From: Pedobacter ureilyticus
Lineage (GTDB): Bacteria > Bacteroidota > Bacteroidia > Sphingobacteriales > Sphingobacteriaceae
Length of the DNA stretch: 64,000 bases
Reading direction: 5' to 3'
Assembly (NCBI RefSeq): GCF_005925345.1
Contig: NZ_SSHJ01000021.1
Span: 1 to 64,000 of the forward strand
Part shown: positions 8,095 through 17,426 of the stretch, in pieces
How positions within the stretch are numbered: the first letter of the stretch is position 1
Layout: each line of letters starts with the position of its first letter
The notes under the pieces: model-generated
The model's database searches: none
Seen by the model: only the letters and a program-made list of their open reading frames with translations
Told to the model about the DNA's origin: nothing
Program-made: the position numbers and the translations under genes

Positions 8095-9642
8095 TTAGTA
8101 CTCTCCGAACACTTCTCTTAAACAGTTTGCTATTTCTCCTAAGGTAGCATATTCTTCTACAGCAAGCAATATAAAAGGCATTAAATTTTCACTTCCTTGG
8201 GCCGCTTTTTTCAAATCGTTTAATGCAGCTTCTACGGCGCCATTATTTCGGCCAGCCTTTAGTTGTTTTAGCTTTTCGATTTGTATTGCTCTAATCGATT
8301 CGTCAATGTTAAACACCTCATCAAAATCTTCTTCCTTTTGGGCAAATTTGTTTACACCCACAATTACACGCTCCCCGCTTTCTACCTCTTTTTGGTATTG
8401 GTAAGCGGCATTGGCTATTTCTTGTTGGATATAACCATTCTCAATTGCATTTACCGAGCCACCCATTACCTCTATCTTATCTATATATATAGTTGCGGCC
8501 GCTTCAATTTCATTAGTAAGCGACTCTACAAAATAGGAACCAGCCAAAGGGTCAACGGTATCGGTAACACCACTTTCAAATGCAATTACTTGTTGTGTAC
8601 GCAAAGCGATTTTAGCCGCAGCCTCTGTAGGCAAAGACAAGGCCTCATCATAACCGTTGGTATGCAAAGATTGTGTACCACCCAATACCGCAGCGAGTGC
8701 CTGGTTAGCAACCCTCATTACATTATTTAGTGGTTGTTGTGCGGTAAGCGTAGAACCGCCGGTTTGGGTATGGAAGCGCAACATCATCGCCTTTTCGTCT
8801 GTAGCCCCCAAACCTTTAACAATATTTGCCCACATGCGCCTTGCGGCCCTAAACTTTGCTATTTCTTCGAAGAAATTATTGTGGCAATTAAAAAAGAAAG
8901 ACAAACGTTTAGCGAAAACATTGATATCTAATCCTTTTTGTAGTGCGGCATTTAGGTAAGCCTTACCGTTGGCTAGGGTAAATGCTAATTCCTGTACTGC
9001 GGTAGATCCGGCTTCGCGAATATGATAGCCAGAAATGGAGATAGTATTCCATTTAGGCAGCTCTTTACTACAATACTCAAAAATATCGGTAATGATACGC
9101 ATAGAAGGTTTTGGAGGGTAGATATAGGTACCTCTTGCTGCATATTCCTTTAAGATATCATTTTGAATCGTTCCCGAAATCTGTCGCAAATCTGCTCCTT
9201 GTTTTTTTGCCAAGGCGATATACATGGCTAACAAAATAGAAGCTGTGGCATTAATGGTCATTGATGTGGTGATCTTTTGCAGTTCTATGCCATCAAACAA
9301 GGTTTCTATGTCTTTTAACGAATCGATAGCTACGCCAACCTTACCCACTTCGCCTTCGGCCATATCGTCATCAGAATCGTAACCAATTTGCGTGGGCAAA
9401 TCAAATGCTACCGATAACCCCATGGTACCTTGCGCTAACAGATAATGGTAACGCTTGTTCGATTCTTCGGCGGTAGAAAAACCAGCATATTGGCGCATGG
9501 TCCATAAACGACCGCGGTACATATCTTTTTGTATGCCTCTGGTAAACGGAAACTGGCCGGGCAACTCTGGATTTTGGGGCGCAGTGGTATACACATCTTT
9601 AATTTCTATTCCAGATGTGGTGGTAAACTTCTTATCGTCCAT
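8095..9642 (-). CDS. Acyl-CoA mutase large subunit (methylmalonyl-CoA mutase family)
   Basis: A 515-residue TIM-barrel subunit of a B12-dependent acyl-CoA mutase. Visible family blocks are [46 protein letters not shown]...RGTYIYPP and [14 protein letters not shown]. The protein stops where full-length methylmalonyl-CoA mutases continue into the cobalamin-binding domain (DxHxxG), so it needs a separate B12-binding subunit that is not in this window. The [15 protein letters not shown] start recalls the isobutyryl-CoA mutase-like group more than classical MutB, so the substrate is uncertain. It probably works in branched-chain or propionate metabolism. Confidence 0.9.
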   Translation of the reverse strand: MDDKKFTTTSGIEIKDVYTTAPQNPELPGQFPFTRGIQKDMYRGRLWTMRQYAGFSTAEESNKRYHYLLAQGTMGLSVAFDLPTQIGYDSDDDMAEGEVGKVGVAIDSLKDIETLFDGIELQKITTSMTINATASILLAMYIALAKKQGADLRQISGTIQNDILKEYAARGTYIYPPKPSMRIITDIFEYCSKELPKWNTISISGYHIREAGSTAVQELAFTLANGKAYLNAALQKGLDINVFAKRLSFFFNCHNNFFEEIAKFRAARRMWANIVKGLGATDEKAMMLRFHTQTGGSTLTAQQPLNNVMRVANQALAAVLGGTQSLHTNGYDEALSLPTEAAAKIALRTQQVIAFESGVTDTVDPLAGSYFVESLTNEIEAAATIYIDKIEVMGGSVNAIENGYIQQEIANAAYQYQKEVESGERVIVGVNKFAQKEEDFDEVFNIDESIRAIQIEKLKQLKAGRNNGAVEAALNDLKKAAQGSENLMPFILLAVEEYATLGEIANCLREVFGEY

Positions 9643-9644
9643 TA

Positions 9645-9756
9645 GTTTATTTGGTTAATTGTGGATTTGGTTAACTGCTGAAATTGATTAATCGGTTAAC
9701 TGGCAAGCTACAAAGTTAATTGCAACCTGAAAACTGCATCGATTAACCAAATAAAC
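9645..9756. repeat. 15-bp perfect inverted repeat with internal GTTAAC motifs
   Basis: GTTTATTTGGTTAAT (9645-9659) is repeated exactly in inverse orientation at 9742-9756. The sequence between and beside the arms holds further GGTTAAC/GTTAACC words (9669-9675, 9694-9700, 9767-9773). It fills the spacer upstream of the mutase gene and resembles a small non-autonomous repeat or an operator array. Confidence 0.6.
9711..9718 (-). promoter_or_regulatory. -7 box for the acyl-CoA mutase gene
   Basis: The minus strand reads TAACTTTG, matching TAnnTTTG, 69 bp upstream of the start codon and inside the inverted repeat. The -33 position is poor. Confidence 0.4.
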
Positions 9757-9773
9757 AATTCAAACAGTTAACC

Positions 9774-10304
9774 TCAAAATAGTTTATGTATATCTTGCTT
9801 TACCAATCCAATGGTTAACTCGTAAGGATTTTCCGCAATCTCACTCATGTGATTAAGCACCTTTTTGCTCAACTCCATACCTGAAGCATCGGCAGGTAAT
9901 TTTTTAACTGCATTATTAATCATTGCAATGGTGTCATCTTTCAACGTTCTTATCACTTTCCATGTAGCAGCATCTAAATAGAGCTGTTGGGTAATATTAT
10001 GCTGAAATTCGCTTTTAATTTCGTTCACCGCCAACAACTGTAAAGCGCCCACTTCTATCCCCTGCTGGTGCAATCGAAGTAGCAAATTAGATGGATTTAT
10101 CCTATCTACAAAAATAATCATCCGCTCGTGCGCCTGTAAACGTAAAGGCAACAAACCACTTTTATCATCCGCAACGGCAACACTTTTTCTAGAATTTAGA
10201 TAATTGATGATATCATTCCTTACCATATAATAAGCAACTATAACGATGATTGTACCACCCAAAGCTAAAGTAGCCGTGTTAAGAAGAAATTTGGTTAGAT
10301 CCAT
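9774..10304 (-). CDS. Uncharacterised membrane-anchored protein (176 aa)
   Basis: Residues 1-30 form a single N-terminal transmembrane segment (LATLALGG-like, Ile/Val-rich). About 145 soluble residues follow, predicted largely helical, beginning with the LPLRLQAHERMIIFVDRINP block. This looks like a conserved family of unknown function in Bacteroidota (I recall it as DUF7935). It has no catalytic motif I can name. The frame is clean and codon use is ordinary. It is divergent from the Fe-S carrier gene 95 bp away and upstream of the mutase gene. Orientation of the soluble part is probably cytoplasmic but not certain. Confidence 0.8.
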   Translation of the reverse strand: MDLTKFLLNTATLALGGTIIVIVAYYMVRNDIINYLNSRKSVAVADDKSGLLPLRLQAHERMIIFVDRINPSNLLLRLHQQGIEVGALQLLAVNEIKSEFQHNITQQLYLDAATWKVIRTLKDDTIAMINNAVKKLPADASGMELSKKVLNHMSEIAENPYELTIGLVKQDIHKLF

Positions 10305-10368
10305 TTTCAGTTTTGTTTATAAACCGTAATATTAGGTATTACTAGAGGCAAAAATGTACATAAATATT

Positions 10369-10376
10369 TATATTTG
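10369..10376 (+). promoter_or_regulatory. -7 box for the Fe-S carrier gene
   Basis: TATATTTG matches TAnnTTTG, 23 bp upstream of the start codon at 10400. The -33 region is weak. Confidence 0.45.
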
Positions 10377-10399
10377 TTTATCATAATTTTAAAATAAAG

Positions 10400-10753
10400 A
10401 TGAGTAATCCTGTTGAGACAACTTTTGCACCTGTAAGCTTTACATCTGGTGCTGTTAGCGAATTGATGAAACTTAAAGACCAACAAGAAATTGCTGAAGA
10501 TTTTGGCTTACGTGTTGGTGTAGAAGGCGGTGGCTGCTCGGGCATGAATTATGTGCTGGGTTTTGATCAGAAGAAAGAAGGTGACCAAGAATTTGTGATA
10601 GACGGCATTAAGGTTTTTATGCACAAAGCACACCAAATGTACCTGTTGGGCATGGAGATAGATTGGCAAAACGGTCTTAACTCTAGAGGTTTTACCTTTA
10701 ATAACCCTAATGCTGCCAGCAGTTGCGGTTGCGGAACAAGCTTTTCGGTCTAG
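10400..10753 (+). CDS. A-type iron-sulfur carrier (IscA/ErpA family)
   Basis: A 117-residue A-type carrier that receives Fe-S clusters from the scaffold and passes them to apoproteins in the cytosol. The three conserved cysteines are present in the expected places, one in GGCSGMNY and two in the C-terminal SSCGCGTSF. The GLRVGVEGGGCSG strand-turn is typical. The length is slightly above E. coli IscA because of an N-terminal extension of about 10 residues. Whether it is IscA, ErpA or SufA cannot be decided, as no isc or suf genes are adjacent. A terminator follows. Confidence 0.93.
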   Translation: MSNPVETTFAPVSFTSGAVSELMKLKDQQEIAEDFGLRVGVEGGGCSGMNYVLGFDQKKEGDQEFVIDGIKVFMHKAHQMYLLGMEIDWQNGLNSRGFTFNNPNAASSCGCGTSFSV

Positions 10754-10798
10754 CTATATCAGCCTTAACAGCCAAGCAAAAAAATATTGTAACATTTT

Positions 10799-10832
10799 AA
10801 GAGGTCTCGTTGTCTTAACAGCGGGACTTTTT
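10799..10832 (+). terminator. Rho-independent terminator after the Fe-S carrier gene
   Basis: A 15-bp stem with several G-U pairs (10799-10813 with 10818-10832) and a 4-nt loop is followed by TTATTTTT, 46 bp after the stop codon. Confidence 0.75.
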
Positions 10833-10895
10833 ATTTTTACCTTTACAGGATAAGTACAAAGTATCAATACAACACTTAATTTTTAAATACACCTA

Positions 10896-12128
10896 ATGAA
10901 CTACAGCGAAAACGTACGACTAGCCATGCAATCTATCAAAAGTAACCGCTTGCGTACTTTTCTTACTGCACTCATTATAGCCATAGGAATTTCGGCTTTG
11001 GTAGGCATTTTAACTACGATTGATGCCATTGAGAAAAAAATGACAGATGCCTTTTCTAGTATGGGGGCCAACTCTTTTACCATTAGAAATAGAGGTACAG
11101 GTATTAGAATTGGAGGCTCAGGCGAGCGCCCCAAGAGCTACAAGCCCATCAGATATGAAGATGCCATCAAATTTAAAGAACGCTTAAACACACCAGCACC
11201 AGTATCTATTAGTGTTTTTGCAAGCGGAGGTTCTACCGTGAAATACGGGCAAGAGAAAACCAACCCCAATATTAACATTAGAGGAATAGACGAGAATGGC
11301 TTGGCTGCACAAGGATTGGAACTTGCGCAGGGCCGGAGTTTTAACAGTGCTGAAGCACTAAGCGCCCCAAACATTTGTGTAATAGGTTCTGAAATTGCAA
11401 AGAGTTTATTTAAAGGTGCCGACCCGTTGGACAAAGTAATTACCGCCGGCAACAATAGACTTAGGGTAATTGGCGTACTTGCTGCAAAAGGCTCTAGTAT
11501 GGGTGCGAGCATAGATAGAGCTGTTTATGTATCCTTATTTAAGGCTAAATTAATCAATTCAAATGCTAACCCGTCTTACACCATTACGGTAATGGTACCA
11601 AGTGGTGATGTGGTTGACAATATCATTGGAGAATCTACTGCCACGTTTAGAAGTATTAGGAAAATAAAGATCGGAGAAGCCAATAACTTTGAGATCACGA
11701 AAAGTGATGCGGTAGCCCAAACCTTAATTGAAAATTTAAAAGTGGTAAAAATAGGTGGTATGGCCATTGGTATCATTACCTTGTTGGGCGCCTCTATTGC
11801 TTTAATGAACATCATGTTGGTATCGGTAACCGAACGTACACGTGAAATTGGAATTAGAAAAGCGATCGGTGCAAACCCATCGGTTATACGTAAACAGTTT
11901 TTAATAGAAGCCATTGTAATTTGTTTACTTGGAGGTATTTTGGGGATATTTCTGGGTGTGGCTATTGGCAACATCATTTCTATGGCAATGAGTGGTGGGT
12001 TCATTATCCCTTGGGTGTTTATTGGTGGCGGTTTAGCTTTATGCATTGGGGTGGGCATAATTTCGGGTTATTACCCTGCGCAAAAAGCGTCGAAACTTGA
12101 TCCGGTAGAGGCTTTGCGCTACGAGTAA
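10896..12128 (+). CDS. ABC transporter permease (MacB/FtsX family)
   Basis: A 410-residue type VII ABC permease. The N-terminal amphipathic stretch SIKSNRLRTFLTALIIAIG leads into transmembrane helix 1. A periplasmic MacB-PCD-type domain of about 230 residues follows. Three C-terminal helices start at about residues 285, 340 and 375, with the conserved loop RTREIGIRKAIGA between them. Such permeases couple cytoplasmic ATP hydrolysis to mechanical work on lipoproteins, peptides or cell-wall enzymes outside the membrane. The ATPase partner is not adjacent. The substrate is unknown. It ends in DPVEALRYE, the family's usual C-terminal signature. Confidence 0.93.
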   Translation: MNYSENVRLAMQSIKSNRLRTFLTALIIAIGISALVGILTTIDAIEKKMTDAFSSMGANSFTIRNRGTGIRIGGSGERPKSYKPIRYEDAIKFKERLNTPAPVSISVFASGGSTVKYGQEKTNPNINIRGIDENGLAAQGLELAQGRSFNSAEALSAPNICVIGSEIAKSLFKGADPLDKVITAGNNRLRVIGVLAAKGSSMGASIDRAVYVSLFKAKLINSNANPSYTITVMVPSGDVVDNIIGESTATFRSIRKIKIGEANNFEITKSDAVAQTLIENLKVVKIGGMAIGIITLLGASIALMNIMLVSVTERTREIGIRKAIGANPSVIRKQFLIEAIVICLLGGILGIFLGVAIGNIISMAMSGGFIIPWVFIGGGLALCIGVGIISGYYPAQKASKLDPVEALRYE

Positions 12129-12221
12129 TCTTGACACAAAAGTTATTTTGAGAAAATTAAACTGGTAGTACTTGGCAACTGAAGCCCTTCTTTCCGCTAT
12201 AATCTTTTTGTGTACTGCTAA

Positions 12222-12298
12222 CGTCACTTTGAACGTAGATAGAAAACTGTTCCATAAGTGCCGTTAATTTGAGATTTCTCTCTGCGTTCGAAATGACG
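12222..12298. repeat. REP-like inverted repeat (CGTCATTTCGAACG family)
   Basis: The arms 12222-12245 and 12275-12298 match in 20 of 24 positions as inverted copies. The core CGTCATTTCGAACG is shared with the larger element at 37211-37326, so this is a dispersed intergenic repeat family. It lies in the 295-bp spacer between a permease and a phosphatase gene that converge. Besides the palindrome listed next, I see nothing else in that spacer. Confidence 0.6.
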
Positions 12299-12387
12299 CA
12301 ACAAAAAGTATTTTCGCTGCAATAAGGTTTAATGATTAAAGTAATGGGCTGCTGGTTAAGCATCCTTATAAAACGCATAAATTAGAT

Positions 12388-12412
12388 TTACGAAGTTTTC
12401 AAAACTTCGTAA
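12388..12412. terminator. Perfect 12-bp palindrome near the phosphatase gene end
   Basis: TTACGAAGTTTT (12388-12399) and AAAACTTCGTAA (12401-12412) form a perfect inverted repeat around one base, 11 bp beyond the stop codon of the leftward phosphatase gene. It may terminate that transcript, although no long T-run follows. Confidence 0.5.
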
Positions 12413-12423
12413 GTGTTAAACAT

Positions 12424-13161
12424 CTACAACAGCAAGTTATTCAACTGTCCCTGTGCAACCAGTTTTTCTACCCTAGAAAGATTTAAACTATCTTTTAAAG
12501 CTTGTGCATGACGCAAATGATGCATATCACTCCCTAAAAAAGAAATGCAATTGTGATCTACCAAACTCTCTGCTGCATTTTTTACACTTTTGCCGTAATA
12601 GCCAGTTAACGAAATCGTATTTAACTGCAAAAAGCAGCCGTATTCTTTTAGTTGCTGATAATTTTCTATGCTACCGTGATAATAAGGATAGCGTTCTGGA
12701 TGTGCCAATACCGGATAAAAACCTGCATCTTGTATCCTAAACAACACATCTAACAAATTTGGCGGCTGGTTAATGTATGAAAGCTCAAATAAAAGATAGT
12801 TATTGCCAAAACCCAAAACTTCTTTCCTATTTAGCTTGTTAATGAAAGTCTCGTCAAAATAATATTCAGCAGCAGCTTCTACCTCTAAATTTATTTCATT
12901 TTTAAACAGGCCTTCTCTTAAAGTATCCAATCCTTTATTGATGGTTTCGGGAGTATTTCTATAGAAATCGGCCATTACGTGAGGCGTAGCAATCACTTTT
13001 TTAAACCCTAAAGCCACATATTTCCTGGCCATTGTCAAAGCGGCTTCCAAATCTGGCGCACCATCATCAATACCCGGAATAATATGCGAGTGCATATCTG
13101 TAGCTATCGATGAGAAATCAACGCTAGGCTCTTTACTACGTTTTTTAAATAGACCAAACAC
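12424..13161 (-). CDS. Tyrosine-protein phosphatase, CpsB/YwqE type (PHP domain)
   Basis: A 245-residue PHP-fold protein related to the Mn-dependent tyrosine phosphatases CpsB and YwqE, which control capsule chain length by dephosphorylating the tyrosine kinase. The signature DMHSHIIPGIDDGAPD sits at about residues 22-37. Other metal-ligand blocks are TPHVM, AAAEYY, HPERY and GSDMH. No secretion signal is present, so it is cytosolic. Its place beside galE-uxs-ugd and many glycosyltransferases fits a role in polysaccharide export control. The matching kinase (Wzc-like) is not in the window. Confidence 0.92.
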   Translation of the reverse strand: MFGLFKKRSKEPSVDFSSIATDMHSHIIPGIDDGAPDLEAALTMARKYVALGFKKVIATPHVMADFYRNTPETINKGLDTLREGLFKNEINLEVEAAAEYYFDETFINKLNRKEVLGFGNNYLLFELSYINQPPNLLDVLFRIQDAGFYPVLAHPERYPYYHGSIENYQQLKEYGCFLQLNTISLTGYYGKSVKNAAESLVDHNCISFLGSDMHHLRHAQALKDSLNLSRVEKLVAQGQLNNLLL

Positions 13162-13210
13162 AGCGTGAAGTTAAAAGTTAAAAGGCGAAAGTTAAAACAT
13201 TGCGAACGTA

Positions 13211-13780
13211 TCAGTCGATACTTTTTGGCAGACCGAGCATAACGGCTGTTTTTTCGATATAGCTATCGTAAACTTTTGCCAATAGCTGATTTACTTCTTC
13301 TTTTAGATCGAACTGTAAATCTTCATGTAGCTTTTCGAACTTACGTAACACCATTAATATCGCTTTCACTACATAATTAGCTAAAAGTTGTTCATGATTT
13401 TTAGTTAAAGAATGTACTTTAAACCTAAATTTCATTGGTGCAGCATTAAACATTAAGAGTTTCAATTCTATTTCCTCAAAATCGGCCTTGGTAACTTTAT
13501 AAAAATGGTTGATTTGCTTGGTAAGTTTACGTAAAAGCAGCAGTGTATCTTTCGAACTTGTTTTTGGAGTAGTGTTTAGATCATCAAACGCATCTACAAC
13601 CTCATTTTTAATAAAAGCAACCCTATCGTTAAGGTTGCTTTCATCTTCTAATAACAAAAAATGTAAATGTTCGGTAAGCACTTTATCTTTTGCCACCAAG
13701 CGTAAAAGTAATTTGTCTTTTTCTTTTACTGGCAATGCCAAGATTTCCTTTTTCAACTCTTTATGCTCACTCAGTTTCAT
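13211..13780 (-). CDS. Hypothetical helical protein (189 aa)
   Basis: I do not recognise a named family. The protein is highly charged (Lys/Glu/Leu-rich), predicted almost all-helical, and lacks signal peptide, membrane segment and cysteine motifs. It begins MKLSEHKELKKEILALP and has several heptad-like stretches compatible with helical bundles. The frame and codon use are ordinary. It sits between the polysaccharide phosphatase and galE in the same direction, 49 bp and 91 bp from its neighbours, but its content suggests no sugar chemistry. It could be a conserved Sphingobacteriaceae protein of unknown role. Confidence 0.78.
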   Translation of the reverse strand: MKLSEHKELKKEILALPVKEKDKLLLRLVAKDKVLTEHLHFLLLEDESNLNDRVAFIKNEVVDAFDDLNTTPKTSSKDTLLLLRKLTKQINHFYKVTKADFEEIELKLLMFNAAPMKFRFKVHSLTKNHEQLLANYVVKAILMVLRKFEKLHEDLQFDLKEEVNQLLAKVYDSYIEKTAVMLGLPKSID

Positions 13781-13871
13781 CTGTTATCAATTTTATTTGT
13801 CAGATGGAGCTTATCGTGCTTAAATAGTAAATTGATGAAATTTGCAATTACTTTAAACACAAATGGTTCAT

Positions 13872-14888
13872 CTAAAACGGATTATCTTTAATGTTCTTCT
13901 CCCACTCCCAAGCAGAGCGCATCATTTCGTTCAAATCTAACTCTGTTTGCCAGCCTAAAATATTTTTAGATTTGGTTACATCACCATAAGTTTTCTCTAC
14001 ATCGCCCTCTCTTCTTGGTGCAATTTTGTAGTTCAATTTCTCTCCAGTAGATTGTTCAAAAGCATTGATGATTTCTAACACCGAAGAACCTTTTCCTGTA
14101 CCTAAGTTAAAAACATCGTAGCCATCTACTTTTCCATCTGCTAATCTTCTAACCGCAGCTACGTGTGCTTTGGCCAAATCTACTACGTGGATATAATCAC
14201 GAACGGCAGAACCGTCTGGCGTATCATAATCGTCTCCAAAAACTTGAATTGGACCACGTTTACCTATAGCAGATTGAGTGATGAAAGGTATCAGATTTTG
14301 AGGGACTCCATTGGGCAGTTCTCCGATTAAAGCCGTTTTGTGTGCACCTACCGGATTAAAATAACGCAGAGCGATTACATTTAATCCAGGTGTTACCTTT
14401 GCCGTTTCTTGTAAAATCTCTTCGGCAATCTGTTTGGTATTTCCATAAGGAGACTCCGCTTTTTTTACAGGGCTATCTTCTGTTACTGGCAAAGTATCTG
14501 GTTGGCCGTATACCGTACAAGAAGAAGAAAAAACAAAGTTGGCGGCGGGATAAGCAGTTAATAAGTTGATTAAACTATAAAAATTGTTCTTATAGTATTT
14601 TAAAGGCTGCGCTACCGATTCGCCCACTGCTTTGTAAGCTGCAAAATGAATAATACCAGAAAGATCTTGATTTTGCTTAGCGAAAGCATCTACTGCAGAG
14701 GCATCTTGCAGATCAAGTTCAACAAACTCAAATCGTTTGCCGGTAATTTTCTCTAGCTGATCTAAAATCTTGATGTTAGAATTAGAAAGGTTATCTACAA
14801 TGATGACCTCATAGCCTGCATTATGTAACTCGACAACAGTATGTGAACCAATATAGCCTGTCCCGCCTGTAACTAAAATCTTCGACAT
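13872..14888 (-). CDS. galE: UDP-glucose 4-epimerase
   Basis: A 338-residue short-chain dehydrogenase of the extended GalE type, interconverting UDP-glucose and UDP-galactose in the cytosol with bound NAD. The cofactor motif GGTGYIGSH is at residues 8-16. The catalytic serine region is FSSSCTVYG and the YxxxK dyad lies in SPYGNTK. The C-terminal block REGDVEKTYGD is characteristic of GalE. The length matches E. coli GalE (338). The start codon lies 1 bp after the stop of uxs, so galE, uxs and ugd form one leftward operon. Confidence 0.96.
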   Translation of the reverse strand: MSKILVTGGTGYIGSHTVVELHNAGYEVIIVDNLSNSNIKILDQLEKITGKRFEFVELDLQDASAVDAFAKQNQDLSGIIHFAAYKAVGESVAQPLKYYKNNFYSLINLLTAYPAANFVFSSSCTVYGQPDTLPVTEDSPVKKAESPYGNTKQIAEEILQETAKVTPGLNVIALRYFNPVGAHKTALIGELPNGVPQNLIPFITQSAIGKRGPIQVFGDDYDTPDGSAVRDYIHVVDLAKAHVAAVRRLADGKVDGYDVFNLGTGKGSSVLEIINAFEQSTGEKLNYKIAPRREGDVEKTYGDVTKSKNILGWQTELDLNEMMRSAWEWEKNIKDNPF

Positions 14889-14889
14889 C

Positions 14890-15888
14890 TTATTTATTAT
14901 ACGTAGTGAAATCTTTATGGTCTATTTTCGCTAAGGCTTCTGGCGATAACGATTTGAAATATTCGTAAGTGATTTTTAAGCCTTCGGCCCTGTTTACCTT
15001 CGGCTCCCATTTCAACAATTCTTTGGCCTTGGTAATGTCTGGTCTGCGTTGTTTAGGATCGTCTTGCGGCAAAGGTCTGTACACAATTTTTTGATCGGTG
15101 CCTGTCAGCTTGATAATCTCCTCGCAGAACTGCTTAATGGTAATTTCGTCTGGGTTGCCAATATTTACCGGGCTAGCGTAATCAGACTTTAGCAAACGAT
15201 AAATTCCTTCGATCAGGTCATCTACATAACAAAACGAACGTGTTTGGCTGCCGTCACCGAAAACGGTTAAATCTTCGCCTCTTAAAGCCTGGCCGATAAA
15301 GGCAGGCAATACCCTTCCGTCATTCAGTCGCATACGCGGGCCGTAGGTGTTGAAGATACGTACAATACGCGTTTCTACCCCGTGAAAGGTGTGGTAAGCC
15401 ATCGTAATCGCTTCCTGAAAACGTTTTGCTTCGTCGTATACTCCACGTGGACCCACCGGATTTACGTTGCCCCAGTATTCTTCTGGCTGTGGATTGATGT
15501 TAGGATCGCCATAAACTTCGGAGGTAGACGCGATCAACATCCTAGCGCCCTTTGCCCTAGCCAATCCTAATAAGTTATGTGTTCCCAAAGAACCTACCTT
15601 TAAGGTCTGGATTGGGATTTTTAAATAATCAATTGGACTTGCCGGTGAAGCAAAGTGCAGGATGCAATCTAGTTTTCCAGGTACGTGGACAAACTTAGAA
15701 ACATCGTGGTTATAAAACTCGAAATTTTCTAACTTAAAAAGGTGTTCGATGTTGGCCAAATCACCAGTAATCAGGTTATCCATAGCGATTACGTGGTAAT
15801 CTTCTTTAATGAACCTATCGCAAAGGTGAGAACCTAAAAACCCAGCGGCACCTGTTATTAATACTCTTTTACGCTCTTTACGTTCCAT
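14890..15888 (-). CDS. UDP-glucuronate decarboxylase (UDP-xylose synthase)
   Basis: A 332-residue extended short-chain dehydrogenase. It has the NAD motif GAAGFLGSH (about residues 13-21), the STSEVYGDP strand, the YDEAKR catalytic YxxxK region and the [15 protein letters not shown] block typical of UXS/ArnA-C-terminal decarboxylases. It converts UDP-glucuronate to UDP-xylose, directly using the product of the next gene upstream (ugd). Its stop is 1 bp from the galE start and its start 1 bp from the ugd stop, so translation is probably coupled. UDP-xylose would feed the glycosyltransferases nearby. Confidence 0.93.
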   Translation of the reverse strand: MERKERKRVLITGAAGFLGSHLCDRFIKEDYHVIAMDNLITGDLANIEHLFKLENFEFYNHDVSKFVHVPGKLDCILHFASPASPIDYLKIPIQTLKVGSLGTHNLLGLARAKGARMLIASTSEVYGDPNINPQPEEYWGNVNPVGPRGVYDEAKRFQEAITMAYHTFHGVETRIVRIFNTYGPRMRLNDGRVLPAFIGQALRGEDLTVFGDGSQTRSFCYVDDLIEGIYRLLKSDYASPVNIGNPDEITIKQFCEEIIKLTGTDQKIVYRPLPQDDPKQRRPDITKAKELLKWEPKVNRAEGLKITYEYFKSLSPEALAKIDHKDFTTYNK

Positions 15889-15889
15889 A

Positions 15890-17200
15890 TTAGCTTACAA
15901 TTTTGCGGCCGATACTGTTGTAGTAATATCCCAAATCAATCATTTTCTGCAGATCGAAAAGGTTACGTCCATCAAACACTACTTTGTTTTTCAGCACCTC
16001 TTCCATTTTATCGAAATCTGGATTACGGAACACCGACCATTCCGTTGCTATCAGCAATGCATCTGCTCCTTCGAGTGCTTCATATTGGTCATTGGCATAA
16101 TTGATTTTATCGCCAAGCAAAGCCTTTACGTTTGCCATTGCCTCTGGGTCAAAAACAGTTACTTCTGCGCCTGCCGCCAATAAATCATTAATGATATACA
16201 AAGCTGGAGCTTCTCTAATGTCGTCGGTTTCTGGTTTAAAGGCCAAACCCCAAAGGGCAAATTTCTTGCCTTTTACATCACCTTTAAAATATTGAAGTAC
16301 TTTATCCGTTAAAATCGTTTTTTGCTTTTCGTTTACGTCCATTACCGCTTTCAAAATCTTGAAATCGTATTTATGCTCAACGGCAGCTTTTTCTAAAGCC
16401 TGTACGTCTTTAGGGAAACAGCTTCCTCCGTAACCAATACCCGGGAACAAAAATCTCTTACCAATCCTGTCGTCAGAACCAATTCCTTTACGCACCATAT
16501 CTACATCTGCACCTACAATTTCGCAAAGGTTGGCTACTTCATTCATGAAAGTAATTTTAGTTGCTAAGAAAGAGTTGGCAGCATATTTTGTGAGTTCAGA
16601 AGAACGCTCGTCCATGTAATAGATTGGGTTTCCCTGACGTACGTAAGGTGCATACAACTCTCCCATCAACTTTTGTGCTTTCTCACTTCTGGTTCCAATC
16701 ACTACGCGATCTGGCTTCATAAAATCTTCCACAGCTACACCTTCACGCAAAAACTCTGGATTTGAAACTACATCTACTTCTACATTTGTATGTTCTTTGA
16801 AAACTGCAGCTACTTTATCGGCTGTGCCAACAGGTACGGTAGACTTATTTACGATAACTTTATATTCTGTAATTAGTTTTGAGATATCTTTAGCTGCACC
16901 TAAAATGTAAGAAAGATCTGCAGCGCCATCACCACCTGGAGGAGTGGGCAATGCCATAAAAATAATTTGGGCATCTTTTATACCTTCTGCCAAATTGGTG
17001 GTAAACGACAATCTGCCTTGTGCAATGTTACGATGAAAAAGCACATCCAATCCAGGCTCGTAAATAGGAATTTGCCCAGCCTTCATTTTGTTCACCTTTT
17101 CTTCAACAATATCAACACAGATTACGTTATTTCCAGTTTCTGCTAAGCAGGTTCCGGTTACTAACCCTACATAACCAGTGCCAATTACAGCTATCTTCAT
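15890..17200 (-). CDS. ugd: UDP-glucose 6-dehydrogenase
   Basis: A 436-residue UDP-glucose dehydrogenase that oxidises UDP-glucose twice to UDP-glucuronate. The N-terminal Rossmann motif is [10 protein letters not shown] (residues 7-16). The active-site cysteine lies in [10 protein letters not shown], and the C-terminal UDP-binding domain begins near [14 protein letters not shown]. The length is typical. It is the first gene of the ugd-uxs-galE operon. The 226-bp spacer upstream should hold the operon promoter, but I find no convincing TTTG-N19-TAnnTTTG there. Confidence 0.96.
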   Translation of the reverse strand: MKIAVIGTGYVGLVTGTCLAETGNNVICVDIVEEKVNKMKAGQIPIYEPGLDVLFHRNIAQGRLSFTTNLAEGIKDAQIIFMALPTPPGGDGAADLSYILGAAKDISKLITEYKVIVNKSTVPVGTADKVAAVFKEHTNVEVDVVSNPEFLREGVAVEDFMKPDRVVIGTRSEKAQKLMGELYAPYVRQGNPIYYMDERSSELTKYAANSFLATKITFMNEVANLCEIVGADVDMVRKGIGSDDRIGKRFLFPGIGYGGSCFPKDVQALEKAAVEHKYDFKILKAVMDVNEKQKTILTDKVLQYFKGDVKGKKFALWGLAFKPETDDIREAPALYIINDLLAAGAEVTVFDPEAMANVKALLGDKINYANDQYEALEGADALLIATEWSVFRNPDFDKMEEVLKNKVVFDGRNLFDLQKMIDLGYYYNSIGRKIVS

Positions 17201-17426
17201 ATAGTTATCAATTTTTTATTTTGGAGCGAATATACCAAAACTTGAGCAGAGTGGTTAAACTATGAGTTACAGTTTTTGAGAAAAATCAATTTAATTAAAT
17301 GATATACACTAAAGCGTAAATCAAGTGGGAGTTACGATAGGAAAGCAAAGCAAAAAAGCAGATAAAAATGTAGGCATGAGTACGCAGGGCTAAGCTATGT
17401 TTGACAAATTAACTCTTATTCTCTTG

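Noticed and set aside
8281..8730. A 149-codon frame opposite the mutase gene
   Set aside because: Antisense to a strongly conserved gene; composition is Ser/Leu/Tyr-rich like other antisense frames.
11576..12058. A 160-codon frame opposite the MacB-like permease gene
   Set aside because: Antisense shadow of a conserved permease; rich in Met, Ile and Pro without domain features.
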